From assembly GCA_011390155.1 (NCBI GenBank), contig JAABSW010000007.1, positions 49,317-113,316 on the forward strand: a stretch of 64,000 nt of DNA, read 5' to 3'. The stretch is from Clostridiaceae bacterium (GTDB lineage Bacteria; Bacillota; Clostridia; Peptostreptococcales; Tindalliaceae). Under the pieces are notes generated by a model. That model worked only from the letters and a program-made list of their open reading frames with translations, searched no databases and had not been told where the DNA came from. Of this stretch, positions 7,296 to 15,241 are shown in pieces. Made by a program: the position numbers and the translations under genes. Each line of letters begins with the position of its first letter. Within the stretch, counting starts at the first letter, position 1.

Positions 7296-9456
7296 CTGAT
7301 AAGTGTGTCAGGCTTTCTTCAAAATAACGGATAACAGATCGCAGCACACCTGCTGCCGCTCGCTGTCTGTATTCTGATGTGGCCAACAGTCTTTCTTCTT
7401 CACTATTTGACATAAACCCGATTTCTGTAATGATGGCCGGCATCCTGGTTTCACGTAATACCACCAGTTTTTCCCTGGCGTTAATCCGATGACTCTCAGC
7501 TCCCAGGGTTTTAACCATTTCGTCATGAAATATTTCCGCCAGGAACCTATTGTTTCGGAAATCCATGGGTTCTTTTTCGCTAGGGTAATAGAGGGTTTCA
7601 ACACCTTTCAGGTCCGCCCGCGGTGCTGCATTGGAATGTATACTGATAAACAAATCTGCACGTAATTGATTGGCAATAGCAGCCCGGTCCTGTATGGAAA
7701 TATAAGTATCATCTGTTCGTGTCATATACACTCTGAATCCAGCAGATTCCAACAATCTCTTAGCTTCCTGTGCCACTTCCAGGTTAATGTCTTTTTCCTT
7801 CATTTTCATGTTGGTTGAAATAGCCCCCGGGTCAGAGCCACCATGGCCGGGATCAATCACAACCAGTTTTTCACGGTATTTCAGATTGCTGTTGGTAAAG
7901 TTCAATACCAGGTCCCTTGTGTTCTCAAGGCCGTTGGCTGTGGCCGACACGCCAGGCTTCAGGTGTATATTGGCAATGAGTTCCCTGCCATTACTACTCC
8001 TGGTGGTTTGAATAAATTCCAGCATCACATCATCCACGTCCAGCAGTTCAAAGGGAACGCTCATGTTATCTGACGGCATGCTGACTTTTAACATTTCGCC
8101 GTTGGCTTCCAAATCAACCTGGTAATCAACTTGGTTTTCACCGAAGAAGGTGAGTCGAGAGGTGGTCCATCCTGTTTCTTCATACCGGTAACCCTGGTCA
8201 GGTTCGCCTTCCAGATGTACCCTGAGACTTCCATTTTCTTTTTGAATAAAAAGGTCGTCTTGCCTCAATTGACTGTTCAAGTCCACCACCACCCGGACAA
8301 TTTTATCTTCCGGGTCGTAATGATGGTCCGGTTTAAACTCAGACACCCGTACCCGCTGAATCATACGTCCGTCGATGGCCTGGTCCAGTATCTTTCTGGC
8401 TGGGTTAAGCACCGATTCCTTGATGTCCACCACCAGACGGTGGGGGTTATCCAGGTGCATGGTGTTATAATTTGAAACATCGCCGCCTTCTATGACCACC
8501 ACTTCACGGGCATTGAAACGTTCCAGTCTCACATCATCCACATAGTTGATGAGTCGTATGACCATGTCTTGGTTATCTTCATCATAACTGACTTCATACC
8601 CGAGGGATTCTTTCATATCCAGTACCAACCGGACAATGTTGGGGTTGATGTCAAATTGTGAAGACCGAACCCCTGATAAATATTGGTTGTTAGGAGCACT
8701 CACTTTGACGGTTTTGTCCTGCTGTACTTTTTCATTGTCTGTCACCATTAATAGGGAATCACTAAAATCAAACACAATGCGGTCCGGGTCAGTCAAAAGA
8801 GCTGTTGAATAGCTCATCTCACCACCACTTTTGATTCTGATTTCAGGAATATCGCCTTGAAGGGAGACAGATATGTCTTCTATCAAATAATCTTCCGATG
8901 CTGTATCAACATTATCAGGTGGATCAGGTTCTTCAATTGTTTCTGGCTCAACTGGTTCTGGCGTTATAATGTTGACAGTACGTGTGTTTTCATCCCATCC
9001 GATTTCCAACCCCAGCTCCTGTCCCACAAAAGCAACCGGCACCATGGTGCGACCTCGGTTCTGGTAAGTGACGATTTTTGCAGGCACCTGGCTTGGCAGT
9101 ATTTTTTCTTCACCATTGACAAGAACAACACTACTGTTTATTTTCAGGATGATGGTTTTATCTCCTTTGGTGAGGGTAACCTCTTCACGGTCACCATCCC
9201 AAGATACGCCGGCACCAACATATTCTGCCACAGCAGCCACCGGCACAAGGGTACGGTATTGTTGCTGAAATTCCATCAGCACCGGCGGTACATCCGATGC
9301 CAGGTACTGGTTGTCCAGTGTCATGTTCACCGTGTATAGTTTTGTGTTGCGTTTATCCACAACGGCGGTAATGTGAGGTTCATCCGCTGTGACAATCATT
9401 GGCAGCGCTGTGACAAAAAGTATGATGCCCAATAGCATTGCCAGTCTTTTCTTCAT
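7285..9456 (-). CDS. Secreted N-acetylmuramoyl-L-alanine amidase with AMIN domains
   Basis: Cell-wall hydrolase of 723 residues that cuts the amide bond between MurNAc and the stem peptide. Order seen: signal peptide (MKKRLAMLLGIILFVTALPMIVTADEP is the start), a copper-amine-oxidase-type N-terminal repeat region with two copies of a YxxRxxVPVAxV pattern (residues about 50-165), a Pro/Glu linker, two or three AMIN-type beta domains (about 190-510), and a C-terminal Amidase_3 domain beginning VVIDPGHGGSDPGA. Zinc ligands and catalytic Glu are visible as DPGHGG, SIHSNA and EIGFMSN. AMIN domains target such enzymes to peptidoglycan or septa. Start ATG 9456 follows GGGGG; a strong promoter lies 50 bp upstream. 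Confidence 0.94.
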   Translation of the reverse strand: MKKRLAMLLGIILFVTALPMIVTADEPHITAVVDKRNTKLYTVNMTLDNQYLASDVPPVLMEFQQQYRTLVPVAAVAEYVGAGVSWDGDREEVTLTKGDKTIILKINSSVVLVNGEEKILPSQVPAKIVTYQNRGRTMVPVAFVGQELGLEIGWDENTRTVNIITPEPVEPETIEEPDPPDNVDTASEDYLIEDISVSLQGDIPEIRIKSGGEMSYSTALLTDPDRIVFDFSDSLLMVTDNEKVQQDKTVKVSAPNNQYLSGVRSSQFDINPNIVRLVLDMKESLGYEVSYDEDNQDMVIRLINYVDDVRLERFNAREVVVIEGGDVSNYNTMHLDNPHRLVVDIKESVLNPARKILDQAIDGRMIQRVRVSEFKPDHHYDPEDKIVRVVVDLNSQLRQDDLFIQKENGSLRVHLEGEPDQGYRYEETGWTTSRLTFFGENQVDYQVDLEANGEMLKVSMPSDNMSVPFELLDVDDVMLEFIQTTRSSNGRELIANIHLKPGVSATANGLENTRDLVLNFTNSNLKYREKLVVIDPGHGGSDPGAISTNMKMKEKDINLEVAQEAKRLLESAGFRVYMTRTDDTYISIQDRAAIANQLRADLFISIHSNAAPRADLKGVETLYYPSEKEPMDFRNNRFLAEIFHDEMVKTLGAESHRINAREKLVVLRETRMPAIITEIGFMSNSEEERLLATSEYRQRAAAGVLRSVIRYFEESLTHLSARP

Positions 9457-9507
9457 ATAAAAACCCCCAATGGGAATAAATTCAAATGATTTTCATCTGT
9501 ACTTCTC

Positions 9508-9536
9508 TTTATAGCACTCCTTGTCTTGAGCGTCAA
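9508..9536 (-). promoter_or_regulatory. Promoter of the amidase operon
   Basis: Minus strand TTGACG (9531-9536), 17 bp, TATAAA (9508-9513): both boxes match 5 of 6. Likely drives the amidase, the DUF2179 gene, rph, rdgB and the phosphoesterase. Confidence 0.75.
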
Positions 9537-9539
9537 CGG

Positions 9540-9569
9540 ATTTACATAAGATGTAAATAAGATGTAACA
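9540..9569. promoter_or_regulatory. Palindrome next to the amidase -35 box
   Basis: ATTTACAT-AAG-ATGTAAAT (9540-9558) followed by a third half-site AAGATGTAA. It lies immediately upstream of the -35 box on the minus strand, where an activator could bind. The regulator is unknown. Confidence 0.4.
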
Positions 9570-9597
9570 CCCCTTCGTGCAACTCATTACCTTATGC

Positions 9598-10581
9598 CTA
9601 GACAACTTTGTATAATTCATCAATTTCCGGCGGGGCCATCATTTCTTTCTTTCCATCGTTAATTACATACCGTTCACCCTCAGTAATTTTTCCTATCACA
9701 GACCATTGGATATTAGCTTCTGAAAGTGCATGCCCAAGCTGATCCAGTTGCTCCTGGGCAACGGACATCAACATCACACCACTGGAGATAAGTCTGTAGG
9801 GATCAATGTGGAAAGCGTCGCATATCTTTCGGGTGGACGGCAGCACAGGGATCTTCTCCACGTTGATCTCCAGTCCTTTTCCAGAGGCTTCTGCCAGTTC
9901 CCAGGCAGCACCCAGGATGCCCCCTTCTGTGGCATCGTGCATGCTGTTGACCCCGAATCTTCCCGCAATCATGCCTTCCGGCACAACACTGATGTGATGT
10001 TTCAGTTCCTTTGCTTCTTCAATGACCTGGGACGAGACAAAATCGGCCAAATCCGTCTCTTTATCATGGGCCAGAATGGCGGTTCCTTCCAGGCCGGCGG
10101 TCTTTGTCATGATCACCATGTCACCTGTCTTGGCCCCTGATGTGGTGACCATGGTTTCTCGATGATGTTTTCCCAGAGCTACGGTACTAATCAGCACCCG
10201 GTTAACCACATCGGTTATTTCTGTGTGGCCGCCCATGATTTCAACATTAATCCGGGCAGCGGCTTTATTGGCATCATCCATAATCTGTCTGAGATCATCT
10301 TCAGTGGTCCCCGCTGGGGCCAACACTGTCATCATAACTGCAATGGGTTCTGCCCCATTGGAAGCAATGTCGTTGCAGGCAATGTCAATGGCCAGGCTTC
10401 CAATTTCCGCCACCGCACCTGTAATGGGATCTGTGCTAATGACACAAAGTTGGTCTTCAAAGTCCAAAACTGCACAATCTTCTCCTACTGCTGAACCAAC
10501 CAGCACCTCTGACCTTTTGGTGGTAATACGGCCAATTATCAGGTTTTTCAAAACATCTACTGGTACCTTCCCAATTTTCAT
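9598..10581 (-). CDS. HypE-like AIR synthase-family protein
   Basis: Member of the PurM/HypE/ThiL/SelD ATP-binding superfamily, 327 residues. Seen: GKVPVDVLKNLI at the start, VGEDCAVLD, the DIACNDIASNGAEPIAV segment that binds ATP/Mg, GGHTEITDVV and HDATEGGILGAAWELAEASG. The order fits the HypE/AIR-synthase-related group. It lacks the C-terminal cysteine that true HypE uses to carry the thiocarboxamide, and the Cys/Sec-Gly N-terminal motif of SelD. So it is neither proven hydrogenase maturation nor selenophosphate synthetase. No hyp genes are nearby. The end of the upstream gene overlaps its start by 4 nt. Confidence 0.78.
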   Translation of the reverse strand: MKIGKVPVDVLKNLIIGRITTKRSEVLVGSAVGEDCAVLDFEDQLCVISTDPITGAVAEIGSLAIDIACNDIASNGAEPIAVMMTVLAPAGTTEDDLRQIMDDANKAAARINVEIMGGHTEITDVVNRVLISTVALGKHHRETMVTTSGAKTGDMVIMTKTAGLEGTAILAHDKETDLADFVSSQVIEEAKELKHHISVVPEGMIAGRFGVNSMHDATEGGILGAAWELAEASGKGLEINVEKIPVLPSTRKICDAFHIDPYRLISSGVMLMSVAQEQLDQLGHALSEANIQWSVIGKITEGERYVINDGKKEMMAPPEIDELYKVV

Positions 10582-11270
10582 GATGCTTCTCCTTTCTTCA
10601 GGCGGCGTTCCACCACCCAGGCGGTTAAGCCCACTATCAGCAAAGCACTCATGGCATAAACACCAATCTTAATGGCTGTGTTGATAAAAAACGTCTCTGG
10701 CAGTAATTGTATCAGCACATGTCTGCCGGGATCAAGGATCCATAAATCATTGTCAAATAACAATAAATGAAAATAGGTGAAATACCTGGAGAAATCCAGC
10801 CATATCAATAAACCCAATAAAATCATCATATCAACATTGGCCAGTCCCGTATAAAAAAGGGTTCTAAGCCAGTGGTTTTTCCACCTGGGATCTCTGGCGA
10901 CAACGTAGCCCAGGAGTACGATGGTCAACGCCAGGGAGACGTTTCGAATCATCCTGGCCCGTTCAAAAAGAAACAGTACATCTTCCATGTGAACCCGTTC
11001 TCTTTCATCGTACAACTCTTGAAAGTCTCCGTCCTTCACAGCCGTTGTCTGAAAATCATTCTTATTGCCTTTTAAATACCGGGTGATTTCTTCCGCTGCA
11101 ACAGCCTGGTTTTCCTGATCCATACCGGTGGCAGGGTTCCATTCCTGTTTTTCAAACTCTGTGAGATAATGATCTACATCATAAGTCACCAATTCAAGGG
11201 CTGTCACCCAGGTGAACAAGGTAACACAGATGCCGATGACAACATAAATGAAACGCAGCCGCCATTTCAT
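10578..11270 (-). CDS. DUF1461 (TIGR01906) membrane protein, Lit-like
   Basis: Integral membrane protein of 230 residues with a first hydrophobic segment at 8-27, a long extracytoplasmic loop, and three more segments. Conserved family features are present: VHMEDV in the loop and YFHLLLFDNDLWILDP followed by LLPETFF. From memory, this family includes Lit, the lipoprotein intramolecular transacylase that moves an acyl chain to the lipoprotein N-terminus, with two essential histidines in such motifs. That assignment is inferred. The ATG at 11270 has GGAG 8 nt upstream; the longer track start is rejected. It lies between an ABC ATPase gene and the HypE-like gene, probably in one operon. Confidence 0.78.
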   Translation of the reverse strand: MKWRLRFIYVVIGICVTLFTWVTALELVTYDVDHYLTEFEKQEWNPATGMDQENQAVAAEEITRYLKGNKNDFQTTAVKDGDFQELYDERERVHMEDVLFLFERARMIRNVSLALTIVLLGYVVARDPRWKNHWLRTLFYTGLANVDMMILLGLLIWLDFSRYFTYFHLLLFDNDLWILDPGRHVLIQLLPETFFINTAIKIGVYAMSALLIVGLTAWVVERRLKKGEAS

Positions 11271-11329
11271 AGTACTCTCCACCCTTCGGTCATTGATATT
11301 TGTTTTAATGCTTTTTGGGAAATCCTGTT

Positions 11330-12079
11330 TTATGACTCCCGTAAACAATCGAGAATTTCTTCCTTTACAGATATATACGCTGCATCGGTAAAAAGGTTCA
11401 GATGACGTGGCCGTTTCAGGGGCACATCAAAAACTCCTTTAACCACCGCAGGTCTTTGTGAAAGGACACAAATGCTGTCGGAAAGGATGATGGCTTCATC
11501 CACATCGTGGGTGATGAGAAGAATGGAGGCGTCCAATTTATTAAGCACCTCCATGAGCCAGGTTTGCATTGCCTGCCTGGTCATGGCGTCCAGACCACCA
11601 AAGGGTTCATCCAGGAGAAGAATATCCCTGGAGAATAAAAAAGTCCTGAGCAGGGCCGCCCGTTGTCGCATACCGCCGGACAACTGGTCAGGATAATAAT
11701 GTTCAAAGCCATCCAACCCGAACAGATGAAAATACCCTTGGGCCTGTTCTCTTGCCTCTTTCGCGATGACACCCTTTAGAAAGAGGGGCATGGCAGTGTT
11801 ATCCAATATGCTTTTCCAAGGAAGCAACAGGTCTTTTTGGTGCATAAAACTCACCCTGCCCGTTTGATGGGTGTGGTCAATGCCATCAATCAACACCCTG
11901 CCCTGGTCCGGCTTAATCAAGCCAGCAATGATGGAGAAGAGGGTGCTTTTTCCACATCCGCTGGGACCCAGTACGGAAACAAACTGGTTTTTTTTCAGGA
12001 CCAGGGAGATATCCTTCACCGTAGGCAAATTTGGATAATTTTTTTTCAGTTGTTGGACTTCCAGCTTGACCTCACCCAC
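11330..12079 (-). CDS. ABC transporter ATPase (ThiZ/SsuB/TauB type)
   Basis: Cytoplasmic ATPase of a nitrate/sulfonate/pyrimidine-type importer, 249 residues. Walker A GPSGCGKST, Q loop MHQKDLLLPW, signature LSGGMRQRAAL, Walker B ILLLDEPFGGLDA and the switch His (ITHDVDEA) are all present. It follows the permease by 22 bp and a thiamine-binding YkoF/MTH1187-type gene, so thiamine or its pyrimidine precursor (formylaminopyrimidine, ThiXYZ system) is the likely substrate. No substrate-binding protein gene is in this group. The substrate is an inference from neighbours. Confidence 0.88.
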   Translation of the reverse strand: MGEVKLEVQQLKKNYPNLPTVKDISLVLKKNQFVSVLGPSGCGKSTLFSIIAGLIKPDQGRVLIDGIDHTHQTGRVSFMHQKDLLLPWKSILDNTAMPLFLKGVIAKEAREQAQGYFHLFGLDGFEHYYPDQLSGGMRQRAALLRTFLFSRDILLLDEPFGGLDAMTRQAMQTWLMEVLNKLDASILLITHDVDEAIILSDSICVLSQRPAVVKGVFDVPLKRPRHLNLFTDAAYISVKEEILDCLRES

Positions 12080-12101
12080 ACCATCACTACCCTTTTCGAA
12101 G

Positions 12102-12896
12102 TTATTGGTTCACCATTTCCTCTGCTTCCTGTTTCCTCGCAACACTCATCCATGGCATAGTTCTCTTTTCCATCCACTGGATGAGTTTCAGCACTGCGAT
12201 GCTGAGCAAAACGATGACAACAATCACGGAAAACACACGGTCTGTGGCAAAAGACTGCCGCACCCGCAGCATATAGACACCCAGTCCCATGCTGCCCCCA
12301 ATCCATTCTCCTATGACAGCACCCATGATACTGTATGTTCCTGATATTTTTAATCCTGCAAAAAAAGATGGCATGGCGGCAGGGATCTTTACCCACCGAT
12401 ACCGTTGCCAGGGAGTGGCACCCATGGACCGCATCAAATCAATGAGTTCTTTGTCAACAGAGGCAAGTCCTTCCATGGAACTGATGGTAATGGGGAAAAA
12501 ACACACCAGAATGACGATGAGCACCTTGGGTAAGTAACCAAATCCAAACCACATGGCAAACAGAGGCGCTAGGGTAACGATGGGCACCGTTTGAGACGTA
12601 ATCAGGTATGGGTACACCATGCGCCTGACCAAGGGTGAATGATCCAACCAAAGTGCCAGTAAACCCCCTGAAATCACAGCGATTGAAAAACCCAGGGCGG
12701 CCTCCATAAGCGTAACCCCGCCATGACGCAGTAACAACCCGGCATCGTTGACCAGTGCCTGGATCACCCTGGAAGGTGGCGGCAATAGATACGCTGGCAG
12801 CCACTGAAAAAAACCTATGGCTTCCCACATAATAAGAAACACCATCCCTGCAGCGGCAGGCAGCAATTTATCCCCTATACTTTCCCACTTTTTCAT
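12102..12896 (-). CDS. ABC transporter permease (ThiX/SsuC type)
   Basis: Six-segment inner-membrane permease of 264 residues of the BPD_transp_1 family. The EAA loop reads DLMRSMGATPWQRYRWVKIPAAMPSFFAGL, typical of SsuC/TauC/ThiX permeases. It starts at ATG 12896 inside the end of the MTH1187-type gene (29-nt overlap); the ribosome site is weak, suggesting translational coupling. It works with the following ATPase. The binding protein that should deliver substrate is absent here. Confidence 0.9.
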   Translation of the reverse strand: MKKWESIGDKLLPAAAGMVFLIMWEAIGFFQWLPAYLLPPPSRVIQALVNDAGLLLRHGGVTLMEAALGFSIAVISGGLLALWLDHSPLVRRMVYPYLITSQTVPIVTLAPLFAMWFGFGYLPKVLIVILVCFFPITISSMEGLASVDKELIDLMRSMGATPWQRYRWVKIPAAMPSFFAGLKISGTYSIMGAVIGEWIGGSMGLGVYMLRVRQSFATDRVFSVIVVIVLLSIAVLKLIQWMEKRTMPWMSVARKQEAEEMVNQ

Positions 12897-13176
12897 CAAT
12901 GGTCACGCCTTTCGGCTTGTAATGGATTTTAACGATGGACATGACACTGCCGGCTCCTGCCTCAATACAAAGCAATTGTGCCTGCCTGACAATGTCCAGA
13001 AGCTCCTCCAGGTCACCTTCCATGGTGGTTTCCATTGGTCCCACTTCATAACGCACACCGCTGTTGGCGATCAACTCAATGACTTTGTCCACCACAGGGT
13101 ACACGTCTTCCGATGGCACACTTGGCAATACCTGAAGTCCTACGTTTGCGTTGCTGGTTTTATTGTTATCGCTCAT
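12868..13176 (-). CDS. Thiamine-binding protein, MTH1187/YkoF family
   Basis: Small protein of 102 residues with the ferredoxin-like MTH1187 fold: VGLQVLPSVP, VDKVIELIANSGVRYEVGPMETTMEGDLEEL and KIHYKPKG. Family members such as YkoF bind thiamine or its pyrimidine half in the cytoplasm. It is the first gene of the ABC transporter group and starts 30 bp after the ligA stop, with GGAGG in the gap. No thiamine-pyrophosphate riboswitch was found upstream. Confidence 0.88.
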   Translation of the reverse strand: MSDNNKTSNANVGLQVLPSVPSEDVYPVVDKVIELIANSGVRYEVGPMETTMEGDLEELLDIVRQAQLLCIEAGAGSVMSIVKIHYKPKGVTIDEKVGKYRG

Positions 13177-13206
13177 GTTTTGCCTCCTTTTGACTTTCTT
13201 CCATAA

Positions 13207-15219
13207 TTAAGAGAGTTGCTGCAAAAAATCTGCTTCACTCATCAGCACCAGATCAGGATTTTTCCCAGATTCCTTTATTTGAGTGGCTTTCTTCAGTTTA
13301 CTGCCAGCGTCTTCCCCATGAACCAGTATGTCAGTTTTTGCACTGACACTGTCTGTCACCTGGGCCCCTAGCTTTGTTAACAGGTCTTTCATCTCCTGGC
13401 GGCTGTAATGAGCCATTTTTCCGGTAACAACCACGGTTTTTCCTGTAAAATAATTCTCCTTAATTCTCCCATCTGCTCCTTCATAAACAGGCTTCACCCC
13501 GGATTCCAACAGCGCACTGACTGCTTCCCTTACGTGTTTCTCCCTGAAAAAGGTGACGATGCTATCAGCCACAATGTCACCCACATCCTGCAGTGACACC
13601 AACTCTTCCATCTCTGCTTCCATGACGGACTCCAGACTTTTAAAGTGATTGGCCAGTTCCTGTGCTGTTCTTTTTCCCACGTTGGGAATTCCCAGGGCGT
13701 ATAAAAAGCGGTGCAGGGAAATTTCTTTGCTGGCTTCCAAAGCTTTCACCAGATTTTCAGCTTTTTTATGCTGAAAGCCCTCCAGTTCCATCAACTGCTC
13801 CACCGTCAGGTGATACAGCTCATGAACGCTTCTTAAATCGATGACATCAAATAGCAGGGCGGCTGTTTTTTCGCTGAAACCTTCAATGTCCATGGCATCA
13901 CGGCTGGCAAAGTGCGCAAGGGAAGCCACCAACTGAGGTTTGCAAGCCAATCGGTTGGGACAAAACAAATGCGCCCCTTTTTCAACAATTTCACTTCCGC
14001 AGGCAGGACAATGTTCCGGTTTTTCAATAGGTGTACATTGCTCATCCCCATCACCTGCCCTGCCCATGACCTCAGGGATCACGTCGTTTGAACGCCGCAG
14101 CCACACCATACAGCCTTTTTCCAGTTTTTTTCGCTGAATATCTTCATAGTTATTCAGGGTGGCCCTGCGTACTGTCACCCCTCCGATGTCCACAGGGGTT
14201 AGTTCCGCTGCCGGTGTCAATTTACCGGTTCGCCCCACCTGCCAGACTACCTCTTCCAGCCGGGTGGTGGTTTCCATGGCTTCAAACTTATAGGCAACGG
14301 CCCACCGGGGAAATTTCATGGTGTAACCCGCTTCCTGACGAAGCTGGTATTCATTAAGTTTCATCACAACCCCATCCACAAGGTAATCCAACCGAGGAAT
14401 CTGTGCTTCCATCCATTTGATTTTCTCCACGGCTTCTTCAATGCCAGATACTTTATAAATCATTGGACTTACAGGAAACCGATTCTTTTCAAGAAAGACA
14501 AGCATTTCCTCATGAGTGGTAAACACAGTGTCTTCTGTATAGCCTACCTGGTAACACAACAGGTCCAGTTTTCTGGTGGCGGTGGTTTGGGGGTTAAGAT
14601 TTCGCAAGGCCCCTGCAGCTGCATTTCTTGGATTCTTCAATGGTTCAGCGGCCCTCTGGTTATAGGCTTCAAAGACAGACAGTTTCATGAGTCCCTCTCC
14701 CTGGATTTCCATCACTCCCTGATGGGGAATGGCCAGGGGAACACTGCCCATGGTTTTAACCTGCGGCAAAATTCCTTCACCCATCTCACCATTACCACGT
14801 GTAGCTGCCTGGACCAACAGCCCATTTTCATAGGTCAGGTTAATGGTCAACCCATCGTACTTATACTCAAGGATGTACTCCAATGACTCCTGCGCTTTCA
14901 ACCTGTCACCCAACTGACGGCGAAGTCTGTTTTCCCATTCCAACAGCTCCTGGGCTGAACGCACCTTGTCCAGGCTCCACAAGGGGGCTTTATGACGGTG
15001 GGATTCAAACGATTTGACAGGTTCATCCCCCACCCTTTTCGTTGGTGTGTCAGGCAACCATGAACCGGTTTCCTTTTCTAGTTTCACCAGTTCATCGTAC
15101 AGCCGGTCATACTCTCCATCTGAAACCCGCGGATCATCCAGTACATAATAATGATAACTGTATTCATTCAGCTGGTCCACCAGATGACGCATGCGTTCCA
15201 TGGGATTCTCTTTCTTCAA
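13207..15219 (-). CDS. ligA: NAD-dependent DNA ligase
   Basis: Seals nicks in DNA using NAD. The protein has the Ia domain (YHYYVLDDPRVSDGEYDRLYDEL), the adenylation motif EYKYDGLT with the active Lys, an OB fold (GRTGKLTPAAELTPVDIGG), a four-Cys zinc finger (CPACGSE to NRLAC), helix-hairpin-helix repeats and a C-terminal BRCT domain (GKTVVVTGKM). No ATG fits well; TTG 15219 is chosen because GGAAGGTGAT lies at the right distance, giving 670 residues, the normal size. ATG 15201 is an alternative. It follows pcrA closely, the usual Gram-positive pcrA-ligA pair. Confidence 0.96.
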   Translation of the reverse strand: MKKENPMERMRHLVDQLNEYSYHYYVLDDPRVSDGEYDRLYDELVKLEKETGSWLPDTPTKRVGDEPVKSFESHRHKAPLWSLDKVRSAQELLEWENRLRRQLGDRLKAQESLEYILEYKYDGLTINLTYENGLLVQAATRGNGEMGEGILPQVKTMGSVPLAIPHQGVMEIQGEGLMKLSVFEAYNQRAAEPLKNPRNAAAGALRNLNPQTTATRKLDLLCYQVGYTEDTVFTTHEEMLVFLEKNRFPVSPMIYKVSGIEEAVEKIKWMEAQIPRLDYLVDGVVMKLNEYQLRQEAGYTMKFPRWAVAYKFEAMETTTRLEEVVWQVGRTGKLTPAAELTPVDIGGVTVRRATLNNYEDIQRKKLEKGCMVWLRRSNDVIPEVMGRAGDGDEQCTPIEKPEHCPACGSEIVEKGAHLFCPNRLACKPQLVASLAHFASRDAMDIEGFSEKTAALLFDVIDLRSVHELYHLTVEQLMELEGFQHKKAENLVKALEASKEISLHRFLYALGIPNVGKRTAQELANHFKSLESVMEAEMEELVSLQDVGDIVADSIVTFFREKHVREAVSALLESGVKPVYEGADGRIKENYFTGKTVVVTGKMAHYSRQEMKDLLTKLGAQVTDSVSAKTDILVHGEDAGSKLKKATQIKESGKNPDLVLMSEADFLQQLS

Positions 15220-15241
15220 TGGAATCACCTTCCCATTCAGT

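Noticed and set aside
9598-10581. selD (selenophosphate synthetase), tempting because of the two selenoproteins
   Set aside because: The N-terminal Cys/Sec-Gly-Cys motif of SelD is absent and the sequence follows HypE/AIR-synthase-related proteins.
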